From: Luteirhabdus pelagi | GTDB lineage: Bacteria > Bacteroidota > Bacteroidia > Flavobacteriales > Flavobacteriaceae | Assembly: GCF_016827595.1 (NCBI RefSeq) | Contig: NZ_JAECMS010000001.1 | Span: 558,001-622,000, forward strand | Length of the DNA: 64,000 bases | Direction of reading: 5' to 3' | Shown here: piece by piece, positions 10,346 to 19,775 of the stretch | How positions within the stretch are numbered: position 1 is the stretch's first letter | Layout of the letters: the number at the start of each line of letters is the position of its first letter | Position numbers and translations under genes: made by a program | The notes under the pieces: model-generated | Told to the model about the DNA's origin: nothing | Databases searched by the model: none | The model's input: the letters and a program-made list of their open reading frames with translations, nothing else

Positions 10346-11524
10346 TCAAAAATACGTAAATTGACCATGTTTTGAGTTAATGGTCAGCTTCTTTTCGTTT
10401 AAAGGTAATACTTTTCCTACAATCTGCGCATCCACACCAAAGCTTTGTGAAATTTTAATAATTTCTTCTGAAATTTCCTCAGGCACATATAGTTCCATTC
10501 GATGGCCCATATTGAATACCTGATACATTTCTTTCCATCCTGTACCACTTTCTTTTTGTATCATTTTGAAAAGCGGCGGGGTATCGAACATATTATCCTT
10601 CACAATATGAAATTGATCAATAAAGTGAAGAATCTTGGTTTGTGCTCCACCACTACAATGTACCATTCCATGGATTTCATTGTTGCTATAGTGTGAAAGA
10701 ATCTTTTTGATAACGGGAGCATACGTTCTGGTAGGAGACAATACCAGTTTTCCAGCGTCCAATGGCGTATCTGTTGTATCGGTCAACGATTTCGACCCTG
10801 TATACAATAAGTTTTCTGGAACCGACGGATCGAAACTTTCAGGGAATTTTTTAGCCAAGTCTTTCTCAAAAACATCGTGCCGTGCCGACGTTAAGCCATT
10901 GCTTCCCATTCCACCATTGTATTCTTTTTCATAGGTTGCTTGGCCATACGATGCCAACCCTACGATGACATCACCTGCCTTAATATTGGCATTGTCTATA
11001 ACTTTAGAACGTTTCATTCGAGCCGTTACGGTAGAATCTACGATAATACTTCTCACTAAATCGCCCACATCGGCCGTTTCGCCTCCTGTACTATGAATAG
11101 ACAGACCAAATTCGTTCAATTCAGCGATGAGTTCCTCCGTACCATTAATCAAGGCTGAAATCACTTCACCTGGAATTACATTTTTATTTCTTCCAATGGT
11201 TGAAGAAACCAAGATATCATCTACTGCTCCCACACACAACAAATCATCGATATTCATGATTAATGCATCTTGAGCAATACCTTTCCAGACAGAAAGATCG
11301 CCAGTTTCCTTCCAATACATATAGGCTAGTGAAGACTTCGTACCTGCGCCATCAGCATGCATGATGATGCAATAGTCCTCATCTTTGGTAAGATAATCGG
11401 GAACAATTTTGCAGAATGCATGAGGGAATAACCCCTTATCTACATTTTTAATAGCATTATGAACATCTTCCTTAGAGGCGGAAACGCCTCTTTGGGCATA
11501 TCGTTTGGAAATTTCTTCACTCAT
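10346..11524 (-). CDS. purM: Phosphoribosylformylglycinamidine cyclo-ligase (AIR synthase)
   Basis: PurM closes the imidazole ring of AIR in purine synthesis using ATP. The sequence has the expected YAQRGVSASKED start, HADGAGTKSS near residue 60, the NIDDLLCVGA segment and STGGETADVGDLVRS. The 392-aa length is longer than E. coli PurM but typical for Bacteroidota. A strong hairpin separates it from the curli locus upstream. Confidence 0.93.
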   Translation of the reverse strand: MSEEISKRYAQRGVSASKEDVHNAIKNVDKGLFPHAFCKIVPDYLTKDEDYCIIMHADGAGTKSSLAYMYWKETGDLSVWKGIAQDALIMNIDDLLCVGAVDDILVSSTIGRNKNVIPGEVISALINGTEELIAELNEFGLSIHSTGGETADVGDLVRSIIVDSTVTARMKRSKVIDNANIKAGDVIVGLASYGQATYEKEYNGGMGSNGLTSARHDVFEKDLAKKFPESFDPSVPENLLYTGSKSLTDTTDTPLDAGKLVLSPTRTYAPVIKKILSHYSNNEIHGMVHCSGGAQTKILHFIDQFHIVKDNMFDTPPLFKMIQKESGTGWKEMYQVFNMGHRMELYVPEEISEEIIKISQSFGVDAQIVGKVLPLNEKKLTINSKHGQFTYF

Positions 11525-11560
11525 AGCGTGGATTTCAATAGTGCAAAAATAGGAATAAAA

Positions 11561-11590
11561 AAACGTCCTAGCACTTAGGACGTTTTCTGT
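11561..11590 (-). terminator. Terminator of the curli export operon
   Basis: AAACGTCCTA (11561-11570) pairs perfectly with TAGGACGTTT (11576-11585) around GCACT. On the minus strand the stem is followed by a run of T, so it ends the operon whose last gene stops at 11610. A T-rich tract on the plus side makes it possibly bidirectional. Confidence 0.85.
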
Positions 11591-11609
11591 TTTTTAATCT
11601 ATTATACTT

Positions 11610-13118
11610 CTATTCCCAATCAGGCATAAAAGCATTTGTAAATAGCAATTGCCTATTGTCGGCATCGTCATCTAGAACAGTTCTATAGATATTTCGCTGA
11701 GAAACATTGTCGTTGGAAGTATTCACATAAATCACGGAACCTTCATCAGGCGCAAATCTCGGATCTAAATCGTTGGTACCAGCAGGCTTGTCCGTATCGA
11801 TCTCAGTACTTGTATCGCTATCGAAATCATAGATAAACAATTTCGTATCTAATTGACGGTACGTGCCGTTTTCAAATCCTGAAACATCCTGCGTGTATAA
11901 TAATTGGCTACCATCGATAGAATAGTCTAAACCACCGAGCGCACCATTCACGTTTTCAACAATTACATCGACTTCTATCCCTGTATCTGGATCCAAAATG
12001 AAAATTCTCGCTTCATAACCATTTGCATTATTTGTCTTGACAGCTATAAGTGAATTGGTTTCATTTGCATCAACCTCCGTTATAAATGTTCCCGAAGGCG
12101 CTTCATATATCAATTCCGTACCTGTACCATCGCGATTCACACTGTATAATTTGTTGAAATTAGGGTAGTAAATTCGCGCCCCATCATCGTACCAAGTGAA
12201 ATCCAGTTCATCCTGTCGAAATCCAGCAATAGGAATCGTATTTGTAATCTGGTCGACTGCTGTCCCATCATAGTTCATGGTAAACAGTTGATAGGCGGCT
12301 CCAACAGATCGAATAAATGCTATTTTACCAGCTGTACTGTTTGCTCTTGGACGGAAGCTATTTTCCGACGATGCCGTTAAACGTAATTCATTTTGATTTG
12401 TTTCATCCCCATCTGGTTCATCCCCTGAATAAATGACGTTATTACCTTCTTCATTTCGTACATAAAAGAAGCGATTTGAATTAATTGGAACAGTTGTAAA
12501 GCTGGAAATATTGCTAAGCACCGATGGATTGATATTATCATCGACGGTTACTTGCCAGAAGTAGGTAGTAGACTGCTGAAGATTTTCCACGGTAACCGTT
12601 GTATCCTGAATTTGCTCGAATAAAGTGGTTTCATTCGTTGCGGCATTTCGCAACTCCAATGTGTACGTAAGCGGGTCGTCATCCTCATCGGTAGCTGTCC
12701 ACACAAAATCCGTGGTCAAAGGAACATCGGTAGCATTATCTGCCGGACTCACTAACTGAATGGTAGGTGCTTCATTGTTCGCAATGGACTTGTCCAGTTC
12801 AAAAATAACATTAGTCGTTTCGTTATTTTCTATAACGGCAGACTCGAAAGTGGTGGTATACTCTGCAAGTGATGCCTGCACGGCGTATTCGCCTTCATTT
12901 ATATCTTCGATTTCGAAAGTTCCATCGGCTGCAGTTAGTACGTTACTCGATAATGGCTGGGTCGATATTTGGACATCAGCTAGTGGTTCGTTGGTTACAG
13001 CATTGTAGACTATACCTGTTAGTGTTCCTGATCCTACGCTTTCAATTTTATCTTCGCTACAAGATATAACGGCTAACGTAAGACAAGTTAGATACATATA
13101 TGTTAATACTCGTTTCAT
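11610..13118 (-). CDS. Lipoprotein with CarboxypepD_reg-like, Fn3-like and TolB-like propeller domains
   Basis: The chosen ATG (13118) gives a lipoprotein signal with Cys20 (AVISC). The mature protein reads as a carboxypeptidase-regulatory-like beta-sandwich (about 30-105), an Fn3-like domain (about 115-210, with TTDFVWTATDEDDDPLTYTLEL), and a C-terminal region (about 215-500) of propeller-type blades with TolB/WD40-like repeats such as LFTMNYDGT and LYSVNRDGT. It is the last gene of the CsgB-like/CsgE/CsgF/CsgG operon, with the start 8 bp after the csgG stop. It may be an outer-membrane accessory to curli export or matrix attachment; this role is inferred only from position. Confidence 0.75.
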   Translation of the reverse strand: MKRVLTYMYLTCLTLAVISCSEDKIESVGSGTLTGIVYNAVTNEPLADVQISTQPLSSNVLTAADGTFEIEDINEGEYAVQASLAEYTTTFESAVIENNETTNVIFELDKSIANNEAPTIQLVSPADNATDVPLTTDFVWTATDEDDDPLTYTLELRNAATNETTLFEQIQDTTVTVENLQQSTTYFWQVTVDDNINPSVLSNISSFTTVPINSNRFFYVRNEEGNNVIYSGDEPDGDETNQNELRLTASSENSFRPRANSTAGKIAFIRSVGAAYQLFTMNYDGTAVDQITNTIPIAGFRQDELDFTWYDDGARIYYPNFNKLYSVNRDGTGTELIYEAPSGTFITEVDANETNSLIAVKTNNANGYEARIFILDPDTGIEVDVIVENVNGALGGLDYSIDGSQLLYTQDVSGFENGTYRQLDTKLFIYDFDSDTSTEIDTDKPAGTNDLDPRFAPDEGSVIYVNTSNDNVSQRNIYRTVLDDDADNRQLLFTNAFMPDWE

Positions 13119-13125
13119 AGCCCGA

Positions 13126-14541
13126 TCAGTTAATAAATTTGTCTTTTCGTTTGTTTCGTCCGAAGCCAAAATGATAGTTAACTCCAAATCCTACGTTATA
13201 ATAGAAATCGTCTCTCTGCCCTTGTACTTCATTATCAATTTTGTCGGAAAACACCCGGTTCAATTCACCATTTACTTCCATCGAGATTCTCTCAGAGAAT
13301 TTATATACCATCCCTACTCCCGCTTTCACTTTAAAAAAGGAATCTAATTTCTGTAAAAATTTACTTGGTGAATTATCCACAAAGGTCATAAAACCAGGTC
13401 CAGCATATAAAATAGGGCTTAATTTATCATGCGGAAGCACTTTAAATTCAAGATTCAGATTTTCAGAAAGCCAAAAATAACGTCTATTAGAATTCGAGAA
13501 AAGTCGATAAAACTGTACATCTCCACGTATTGCGAATGAAGGATTAAGATGGTACTTATACCCTAGTTCAGATTTGAAATCTGGTTGTTCATCGGCAAAA
13601 TCACCATCGATGGTTGTGGCTCCTATCGCAAGACGCAAAGTGCTTTTATGGTCATTTTCCTGAAATTCTCGTCCATACAGACCAGTAGCCTCTTCCATTT
13701 CCTTTTCAGCCAAATAGTTTTCGACCAACTCCTTATTCTTTTCAGCTCCTTCCTTGGTTGACCAAAGCTTATCCTTTATACCTTCTATAATGAGGCTTTC
13801 CACCGCTTTTTCAATGGCGGCTTTAACGGCCAACTGTGTAGGTTCATTTTTAGTGAACCCCGTTTCAGCCTCTAACAAGCGCTGAAAGTTTACATAGCGA
13901 AAAATACCAGCATCTAACGCTTGTGAAAGGATTGTCTTGGAAACATATACTGTTTTTATGATTTCCCCGGTAGAAGTGGAAACGGCCCGAAGATACACGG
14001 TAATTCGATCTTGTCTATACTGAACCGAACCACCAACGCCAAAGTAGCGAGCACCTGCTCCACCGGTAAGCAAGTTAGTGTCGTAAGAAATAATACCCCC
14101 TTCCAATAAAATTCCTGCAAAAAGGAGTGGCTTGATTTTAGGAATATTAGCGTTTGTAGCTTTTCTGTATTCATCGCGGGTTGAACGAATAATGTTCCGC
14201 TCGTTGGTAAGATTTTGAAGATTTTCCCGTTCAACAGCTTTAAACCATTTTGAGTCCTCCAATGCCTTTATCAGTATAGTCGTGGCGCCCTGTGTCACAG
14301 CCGTACTAAATGTACTTGCTCCCTCGGAAGGCTTATATTGTCCGGTTTGATCTCTAAAATTGTAAACCCCTGCAACAATTGGCTCATTGGGTTCCGGCAA
14401 ATCGTATAATGTCTTAGTCGCTTGCGTTATCTCACCAATCCTCGCGTCACCTTGCGAAACCGGTTGATTCCAATAAGCCCCGCAACTAAACAGAAAAAAA
14501 GGCAGGGTCAATATTGCGACCTTTTTCAAAAGTTTCGTCAT
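13126..14541 (-). CDS. csgG: CsgG curli secretion pore with C-terminal barrel-like extension
   Basis: CsgG forms the outer-membrane nonameric channel that exports curlins. The lipobox is at Cys20 (FLFSCGAYW). The CsgG core covers about 25-275, with GVYNFRDQTGQYKPS, FKAVERENLQNLTNER, and the membrane-inserting segment around AGILLEGGIISYDTN. Residues from about 300 to 471 form an added domain rich in alternating hydrophobic strands that looks like a small outer-membrane beta-barrel, absent from E. coli CsgG (277 aa) but seen in Bacteroidota versions. The TTG-started extension to 14553 is rejected in favour of the ATG at 14541. Confidence 0.92.
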   Translation of the reverse strand: MTKLLKKVAILTLPFFLFSCGAYWNQPVSQGDARIGEITQATKTLYDLPEPNEPIVAGVYNFRDQTGQYKPSEGASTFSTAVTQGATTILIKALEDSKWFKAVERENLQNLTNERNIIRSTRDEYRKATNANIPKIKPLLFAGILLEGGIISYDTNLLTGGAGARYFGVGGSVQYRQDRITVYLRAVSTSTGEIIKTVYVSKTILSQALDAGIFRYVNFQRLLEAETGFTKNEPTQLAVKAAIEKAVESLIIEGIKDKLWSTKEGAEKNKELVENYLAEKEMEEATGLYGREFQENDHKSTLRLAIGATTIDGDFADEQPDFKSELGYKYHLNPSFAIRGDVQFYRLFSNSNRRYFWLSENLNLEFKVLPHDKLSPILYAGPGFMTFVDNSPSKFLQKLDSFFKVKAGVGMVYKFSERISMEVNGELNRVFSDKIDNEVQGQRDDFYYNVGFGVNYHFGFGRNKRKDKFIN

Positions 14542-14549
14542 AAGTACTA

Positions 14550-14954
14550 TCAATTTGGGACGATAATTTGAGTTTGCTCTCCCGTAGTTGTATCTAAAAT
14601 ATTTATTACCAGTCCTTCGTCCGATTCAAAAACCTCTAGCGATAAGGTTCCAAAATTAAAGGTTCCTTCCTGCAGCCCTTCCTCCCCTAGCTGAGAGGTT
14701 AGGAGCGAGCGTGAAATTTGACTTAACAATTGTCTATTTAAGCTTTCGGCAAATTGATCTATCTCCGATTGCTCGTTATCCTGAGCATTTGGATCCGTAA
14801 AAGAATTCTGAGCATTTGCCGAACTCAATAACCATTGATAATTAAAAGTATCGCCACCGAAATTAGGGTTCTTCGGCTCGTAGACCAATTGTTGTGCCAT
14901 TCCTGAAACGCAGAAACCTAGCAATAAAAGGGTCAGGTAAACATTTTTCATCAT
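14550..14954 (-). CDS. csgF: CsgF curli assembly factor
   Basis: A 134-aa exported protein with signal peptide (about 1-20, ...GMAQ) and the CsgF signature directly after cleavage: LVYEPKNPNFGGDTFNYQWLL, the segment that plugs into CsgG in E. coli. The C-terminal part holds a short helical stretch and beta-strands with the LSLEVFESDEGLVINILD pattern. CsgF connects the CsgG pore to nucleation of the curlin fibre at the cell surface. It lies between csgE (9-bp gap) and csgG (8-bp gap). Confidence 0.92.
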   Translation of the reverse strand: MMKNVYLTLLLLGFCVSGMAQQLVYEPKNPNFGGDTFNYQWLLSSANAQNSFTDPNAQDNEQSEIDQFAESLNRQLLSQISRSLLTSQLGEEGLQEGTFNFGTLSLEVFESDEGLVINILDTTTGEQTQIIVPN

Positions 14955-14963
14955 CTTCCTTTT

Positions 14964-15764
14964 TTAATACCGGATAAGATTTTGTTGGCTTCTTTCCTTA
15001 TTTATAAAATATCCTCGAACTCGTCTAATTGCAATATCCGACATTTGTTTTAAATAATCCAATTTTGTCCGGGCAAAAAATTGCCAAACCAATGTATTTC
15101 CAACCAGTACTTTAATTTTTGTACTACGTCCAAGTGCTGCTTCTTCTATAATGGAAACTACCTCATCGCCCTGAATTTTTTCAAGTCTATAGGCCGAGGA
15201 GAACGCTACATAAAAATCACGTCCTGCCTTTGTTTTTGTGTCTTCCGTCACCAATCCTCTGAAAGACATTCCTCCGTCACTCTCATTGGCTTTGGCAGTA
15301 TTCGACTGCGATTCCTGCTTTAACTTTTCCAATAAACGCATCTTCACGGCAATATCCGACTTCGAAGATTCATCTGGGTTCAGCTCTACTCTATCGCTTG
15401 CAACAACTTCATCATCTAAATTGTATATAAGCAGTAGTAGAATCACATTCTGCTCTATATCTGAGCTCACTGTAGTTGTGGCTAAAGTCCCCTGTTGAAA
15501 CGGTTTTAATGTAAACCGAGCCGACTGATCGTTTTTTGCAGCATTATTTAAAGTGTCTTTCTTTATGGTTGAAAAGACATAGCGAAGATTTTGAGGAATT
15601 TCCAGTTTATTTAAAACGGTCGCAGAAAAAGTTTTAAATTCCTGATTATCGGAAACCTCTATGCTAGCCTCTATAGCATCATTGGTGGGTTCTTGCGCAT
15701 TGATTGAAAATGCACAAAGGAAGATACAGAACGTCATAAAAACGTTTGTAAACTTTAGAACCAT
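14964..15764 (-). CDS. csgE: CsgE-type curli chaperone with N-terminal CsgH-like domain
   Basis: CsgE is the periplasmic adaptor that caps CsgG and feeds it curlins. Here the CsgE part is the C-terminal third (about 168-262), with FRGLVTEDTKTKAGRDFYVAF at its start. E. coli CsgE is only about 129 aa; this 266-aa protein has a signal peptide (1-23) and an extra beta-sandwich region (about 30-130). That region contains SARFTLKPFQQGTL and LLLIYNLDDEVVASDRVEL, resembling CsgH, the curli-inhibiting chaperone of alphaproteobacteria. The fusion would join amyloid-suppressing and delivery roles in one polypeptide. The CsgE call is firm; the CsgH likeness is judged by eye. Confidence 0.85.
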   Translation of the reverse strand: MVLKFTNVFMTFCIFLCAFSINAQEPTNDAIEASIEVSDNQEFKTFSATVLNKLEIPQNLRYVFSTIKKDTLNNAAKNDQSARFTLKPFQQGTLATTTVSSDIEQNVILLLLIYNLDDEVVASDRVELNPDESSKSDIAVKMRLLEKLKQESQSNTAKANESDGGMSFRGLVTEDTKTKAGRDFYVAFSSAYRLEKIQGDEVVSIIEEAALGRSTKIKVLVGNTLVWQFFARTKLDYLKQMSDIAIRRVRGYFINKERSQQNLIRY

Positions 15765-15793
15765 AACATGAAAAATTTGGGGAATTGGTATTC

Positions 15794-16327
15794 TTAATTA
15801 AAATTCCGGATAATAATCGAGGAGTCATCACCCTGCATATTCACTTTCATTTTTTCTGAAATAGAATTGCTTCCGAACCTTGTGAACGTCTGGTTATCTC
15901 CATCCTGAATTACCTCCGTACCATGATATTGAGAGCGGAATGTTCCGAAATCCAGAAAAATATTATCATCACCATTTTGTATTACTCGATCTTCTATGGT
16001 TGTCGCATTGACATTCAGGTACGAATAATTACGATCGCCCAATTGAATGATATCAACATCACTTTGTTGCGATTGTGTTCTTGAAATGGCTGTATTATAA
16101 TCACCTACCTGGCGAATAAATACATTATTCTCATTTTGAACAGCATTGTTTTGGTTTACTCGCTGGGAGTTTTCTTGAGAAGCTAAAAAATTAAGGCGCG
16201 ACTGGTTCGAATCGAAACTTGAGAGTTCTATCGTTTCGGTAGCAGAATTGTCATTTTGAGCCATCCCTACTGAGGTGATGAATAGGCAAATAACAATTGC
16301 GAAGTATTTTAAATTTGAAAATTTCAT
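15794..16327 (-). CDS. CsgB-like minor curlin
   Basis: A 177-aa exported protein with signal peptide (ATG at 16327; the longer start at 16357 is unlikely) and a low-complexity N-terminal part. About five loose curlin-like units follow, for example IRQVGDYNTAI, IIQLGDRNYSY, VIQNGDDNIF and VIQDGDNQTF. Units are more divergent than in the four large curlins and the protein ends in SSIIIRNFN. It is the first gene of the csgE-csgF-csgG operon. Its small size, degenerate repeats and position suggest a nucleator (CsgB-like) or an adaptor of the fibre base; this is inference. Confidence 0.75.
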   Translation of the reverse strand: MKFSNLKYFAIVICLFITSVGMAQNDNSATETIELSSFDSNQSRLNFLASQENSQRVNQNNAVQNENNVFIRQVGDYNTAISRTQSQQSDVDIIQLGDRNYSYLNVNATTIEDRVIQNGDDNIFLDFGTFRSQYHGTEVIQDGDNQTFTRFGSNSISEKMKVNMQGDDSSIIIRNFN

Positions 16328-16436
16328 AGGTCGCTTATTTGTTGTTGAAAGATACAAATTATTCTTTAGAAGAAACGCGATTACGCTGGGTATTTTGCCG
16401 TTTTCAACATGGTATTCTTAGTTTTATAATGAAGCA

Positions 16437-16461
16437 TAAGGGCACTTTTTAGATGCCCTTA
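16437..16461 (-). terminator. Stem-loop between major curlin and CsgB-like gene
   Basis: TAAGGGCA (16437-16444) pairs with TGCCCTTA (16454-16461). The minus-strand side lacks a strong T-run, so it may terminate only partially and let some transcripts read into the export operon, or it may be an RNA-stability structure. Confidence 0.5.
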
Positions 16462-16518
16462 TACCCCATTTAAATCAAATATTCCTGAAGGTAAATCCCT
16501 CACAAAAGGAATACAGGA

Positions 16519-17820
16519 TTAGTTATTTTGAATAACAGAAGAAATGTTACCGTTACCAATCTGGTCTACATCACTGATGTGTCCGTTTCCGTTTTGGCTA
16601 ACACCACTTCCGTTGCCATTTCCTAGTTGATACACAGAAGATACGTGGTCGAAACCTACTTGTGATACACCGCTAATGTTACCATCACCGTCTTGTTCTA
16701 CATCAGAGGTATTAGTGTTACCTAACTGTAACACAAGACTACCATTGTTAGCTCCGTCTTGCAATACAGTACTTACGTTGTCATTTCCTTGTTGCTGTAC
16801 AACGCTAGTGTTGTTCGTTCCGATTTGGTCTACATCACTATCGTTATTGTTTCCAATTTGAGCAACACTCGAACCGTTAAGAGTTCCAATTTGGTCCACC
16901 ATAGACATGTTGTCATCGCCAGTTTGGATCACGTTCGAGTTGTTAGAATCTCCAGATTGAAGAACTCCAGAATCGTTGTTATTTCCAGTTTGGTCAACAT
17001 TGCTGATGTTTGTGTTACCATATTGCTCAACGATAGAATAGTTATCGTCACCAATCTGATCTACGGTAGAAATGTTTCCGTTTCCAACCCATCCTTGGTA
17101 CGTAAATGAAGTGTTATCATTTCCATCTTGGTTCGTAGAAGCGTCATTGTTGTCACCCCACTGGTCTGTCCAAGAAATGTTGTCATCTCCGTTTTGGTCC
17201 ACATCACTTACGTTAGTGTTACCAGTTTGCCATACATCATTGAAGTTATCATTTCCGTTTTGGAAAACATTAGAGTCGTTACCATCTCCTCCATCTTGAT
17301 CAACGTCAGAGTAGTTAGAATCGCCGTTTTGCTCAACGTAAGAGTTGTGGTCGTTACCATCTTGGTCTACAAGACTTGTATGGTTATTACCTTGATACCC
17401 TTGGAAAGTGTCAGAATTGTTATCGTTACCGGTTTGGGCAACATCACTTGTGTTGCTATCTCCATACTGGTCTAGGTAAGCATCGTTACCATTACCATCT
17501 TGGTCTACAACAGATGCGTTTGAATTACCATCTTGCCAAGAGAAATTACCGTTATCGTTACCGTCCTGGTCGATATCACTAACGTTATCGTTTCCTGTAG
17601 TACCTTGCCACAACGTAGATGCGTTATCGTCTCCATTTTGATCTACCGTGGAAGTGTTGGTATCACCATCCTGTAAAACGTAAGAATCGTTTGTCATACC
17701 AGTTTGGTTTACTGCCGAGTTATTACCCGATCCGAACTGATCGACATCACTGTTGTTCATTTGCGCGAACAACGCTGCACTACACATTAGCGCCGCTGCG
17801 CTTAACATTACTTTTTTCAT
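16519..17820 (-). CDS. Curlin-repeat amyloid protein, 433 aa
   Basis: After a signal peptide (MKKVMLSAAALMCSAALFAQ) the whole protein is a tandem array of about 37 units of S-x-V-x-Q-x-G-x-x-N-x, mostly exactly 11 residues, with a few 13-residue units (for example STLWQGTTGNDNV). Two units should make one rung of a curli-type beta-solenoid, so about 18 rungs are predicted. In CsgA-type repeats the conserved Ser, Gln and Asn line the core. The protein ends in SSVIQNN, matching the C-termini of the other large curlins. It is very acidic and nearly free of Lys/Arg. It has its own upstream region with a TACGT-N6-ACGTA dyad and is probably a major fibre subunit. Confidence 0.9.
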   Translation of the reverse strand: MKKVMLSAAALMCSAALFAQMNNSDVDQFGSGNNSAVNQTGMTNDSYVLQDGDTNTSTVDQNGDDNASTLWQGTTGNDNVSDIDQDGNDNGNFSWQDGNSNASVVDQDGNGNDAYLDQYGDSNTSDVAQTGNDNNSDTFQGYQGNNHTSLVDQDGNDHNSYVEQNGDSNYSDVDQDGGDGNDSNVFQNGNDNFNDVWQTGNTNVSDVDQNGDDNISWTDQWGDNNDASTNQDGNDNTSFTYQGWVGNGNISTVDQIGDDNYSIVEQYGNTNISNVDQTGNNNDSGVLQSGDSNNSNVIQTGDDNMSMVDQIGTLNGSSVAQIGNNNDSDVDQIGTNNTSVVQQQGNDNVSTVLQDGANNGSLVLQLGNTNTSDVEQDGDGNISGVSQVGFDHVSSVYQLGNGNGSGVSQNGNGHISDVDQIGNGNISSVIQNN

Positions 17821-18488
17821 AATAGTTAAAAAATTTAGTTACTAATTGATTTATATTGGTTAAAATTTCCAAGTTAAGAAGCACTGTTTTTGTTTTTCAT
17901 TCCATACAGTACATACCTATTCTTAGAATGCTTTGGTTCAAATGTTTCAAATAACGAATTATTTGGTATAAAATATTTTGATTCGGGGATGTTGAGGAGA
18001 GTTGTGCTTTCAAACACATTTCAAATATGCGAAGAAATTTCAGATTACATATACGTGTAACTACGTAAGGCCTAGCGGTTAATAACTGAATGTAGGTATT
18101 ATCCTACATATTTAATTGTAAGAATAAGACGTTATACCGAAAATATCGGTCAAATACATCACACATAGTAATATAAGTAAATGTTAATTATTTGTTAAAA
18201 TTTTAAGATAATTTTGTAGGGTACTTCGTTCAGGCTTTAAATAGGAAAAACCCTGTTATAAAAACCGAGCAACCACCCCCTAACAAACTGTAATATTGAA
18301 TGTTAGAAAGAATACCTTTTCGTAAAATACACCATAATTTCTAATGTTCTTACCATGTATTCTTATAATTACCTATCCACCCCTTTCGCATTCTTCACCT
18401 ACCATTTCAAGTTTCAAAAACAAAGATTTCAGTTTTTCCATTTAGATCAATTTCTGGATTTCTTGAAAACGTTGTCAACCAAAGAAAA
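17821..18488. other. Regulatory intergenic region upstream of the 433-aa curlin
   Basis: About 670 bp of A/T-rich DNA without a credible gene. It carries a dyad at 18052-18067 shared with two other curlin upstream regions. The short plus-strand frame at 18355-18582 has no family likeness and runs over the neighbouring terminator, so it is not called. Most of this region probably serves as promoter and leader for the 17820 gene. Confidence 0.6.
18052..18067. promoter_or_regulatory. Curlin upstream dyad, copy 1
   Basis: TACGTGTAACTACGTA is an inverted repeat TACGT-N6-ACGTA located 232 bp upstream of the ATG at 17820. In the minus (gene) orientation an ATCTGAAAT-like word follows it. The same dyad occurs at 21891 and 24600. 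Confidence 0.55.
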
Positions 18489-18513
18489 AGGCGCATCTAT
18501 TTTGATGCGCCTT
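18489..18513 (-). terminator. Terminator of the 1041-aa curlin gene
   Basis: AGGCGCATC (18489-18497) pairs with GATGCGCCT (18504-18512). On the minus strand the stem is followed by TTTTTCTTT. It lies 66 bp after the stop codon at 18579. Confidence 0.85.
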
Positions 18514-18578
18514 CTAACATTCAAACCAAATAGGGAATGCAACAAAGTATATTGCTACAGTCCTATTATTCTCAAATA

Positions 18579-19775
18579 CTAGTTTTCTTGATGAACAGTA
18601 CTCAGATTATTAGTTCCATTTTGAGTAACCGTACTCATGTGGTTTTCGCCATCTTGAAGAACATCACTTGTATTCCATTCTCCTGTTTGGGTTACTTCGG
18701 AAATGTTCTCATCTCCAAATTGTGATACACGAGATACGTTATGGTCACCAGTTTGAAGCATCGTGCTCTCATTCAGGTTTCCTACTTGACCACCATCGAT
18801 CAACGCACCCGTATTACCGTTACCATATTGTTCAATAGAACTCTCATTATTGTTTCCTTCAGAACGCGCATATGCATTGTTATTATCGCCTTCCTGAACA
18901 ATATCAGACGTATTCATATTTCCAACCTGAGCTGTTTTAGCACTGTTGTCGTCTCCAGTAGTACGGATATAACTGTTGTTATCGTCACCTACCTGAACAA
19001 TTTCAGCAGTATTATCATTTCCTATAATGTTGATTCCTTCTCCTGGAAGGAAATCATCGTTGGCGTTATTACGATCACCAAATTGACGAACATCAACATC
19101 GTTGCTATCGCCATTTACGTCGATTAGCATTCCATTGTCATCACCAACTTGCTCGATATCGACCATATTAAAGTCGCTTCCACCACTTCCTGAAATTTCT
19201 GTAACTGAATTGTTGCGATCTCCAAGCTGAATAAGCGAAGTAGTATTATCACTTCCTCCGATACGAAGAATTCCGCGGTTATCATCACCGTCCTGATCTA
19301 CATCAGAATCGTTGTTATTTCCGTTTTGGCGTACAGATGAAAGGTTTGCGTTTCCAGTCTGGTAAACTTCAGCTGTATTATCATCACCATTTTGGATGGT
19401 TTCCTCTTCATTTAAGTCACCTGTCTGGATTCCAACACTTCGGTTATCATTTCCATTTTGGGTAATGGTTACATCGTTCATGCTTCCATTCTGGTTATGG
19501 TTACTGATGTTATCATCACCTGTTTGGGAAATTGTTCCCATGTTATCATCGCCTTGTCGTTGACGCAACTGACTGTTATTTCTGTCACCAGTTTGATCAA
19601 CATCCGCATTATGATCAGATCCACGCTGGAATACAAAACTTTCGTTATCATCGCCAACTTGGTTCACATCGCTAGCATCGTTGGTTCCCGCAGCTTGGTT
19701 TACACGAGAATCATTTCCATTTCCTTCTTGATATACAACAGAACTATGGTCGTTGTTTCGTTGCCATACATCAGA
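18579..19775 (-). repeat. Paralogous 398-codon module, copy A
   Basis: Codons 644-1041 of the giant curlin match codons 46-443 of the 443-aa curlin (23043-24239) colinearly with no gap. They share long identical stretches around NDDFLPGEGINIIGNDN and SVTEISGSGGSDFN. This is a gene-scale duplication, not just shared repeat chemistry. Confidence 0.85.

Noticed and set aside
18355-18582. Plus-strand frame of 75 codons between curlin genes
   Set aside because: It covers a terminator hairpin and the end of the neighbouring gene, with no recognisable protein features.
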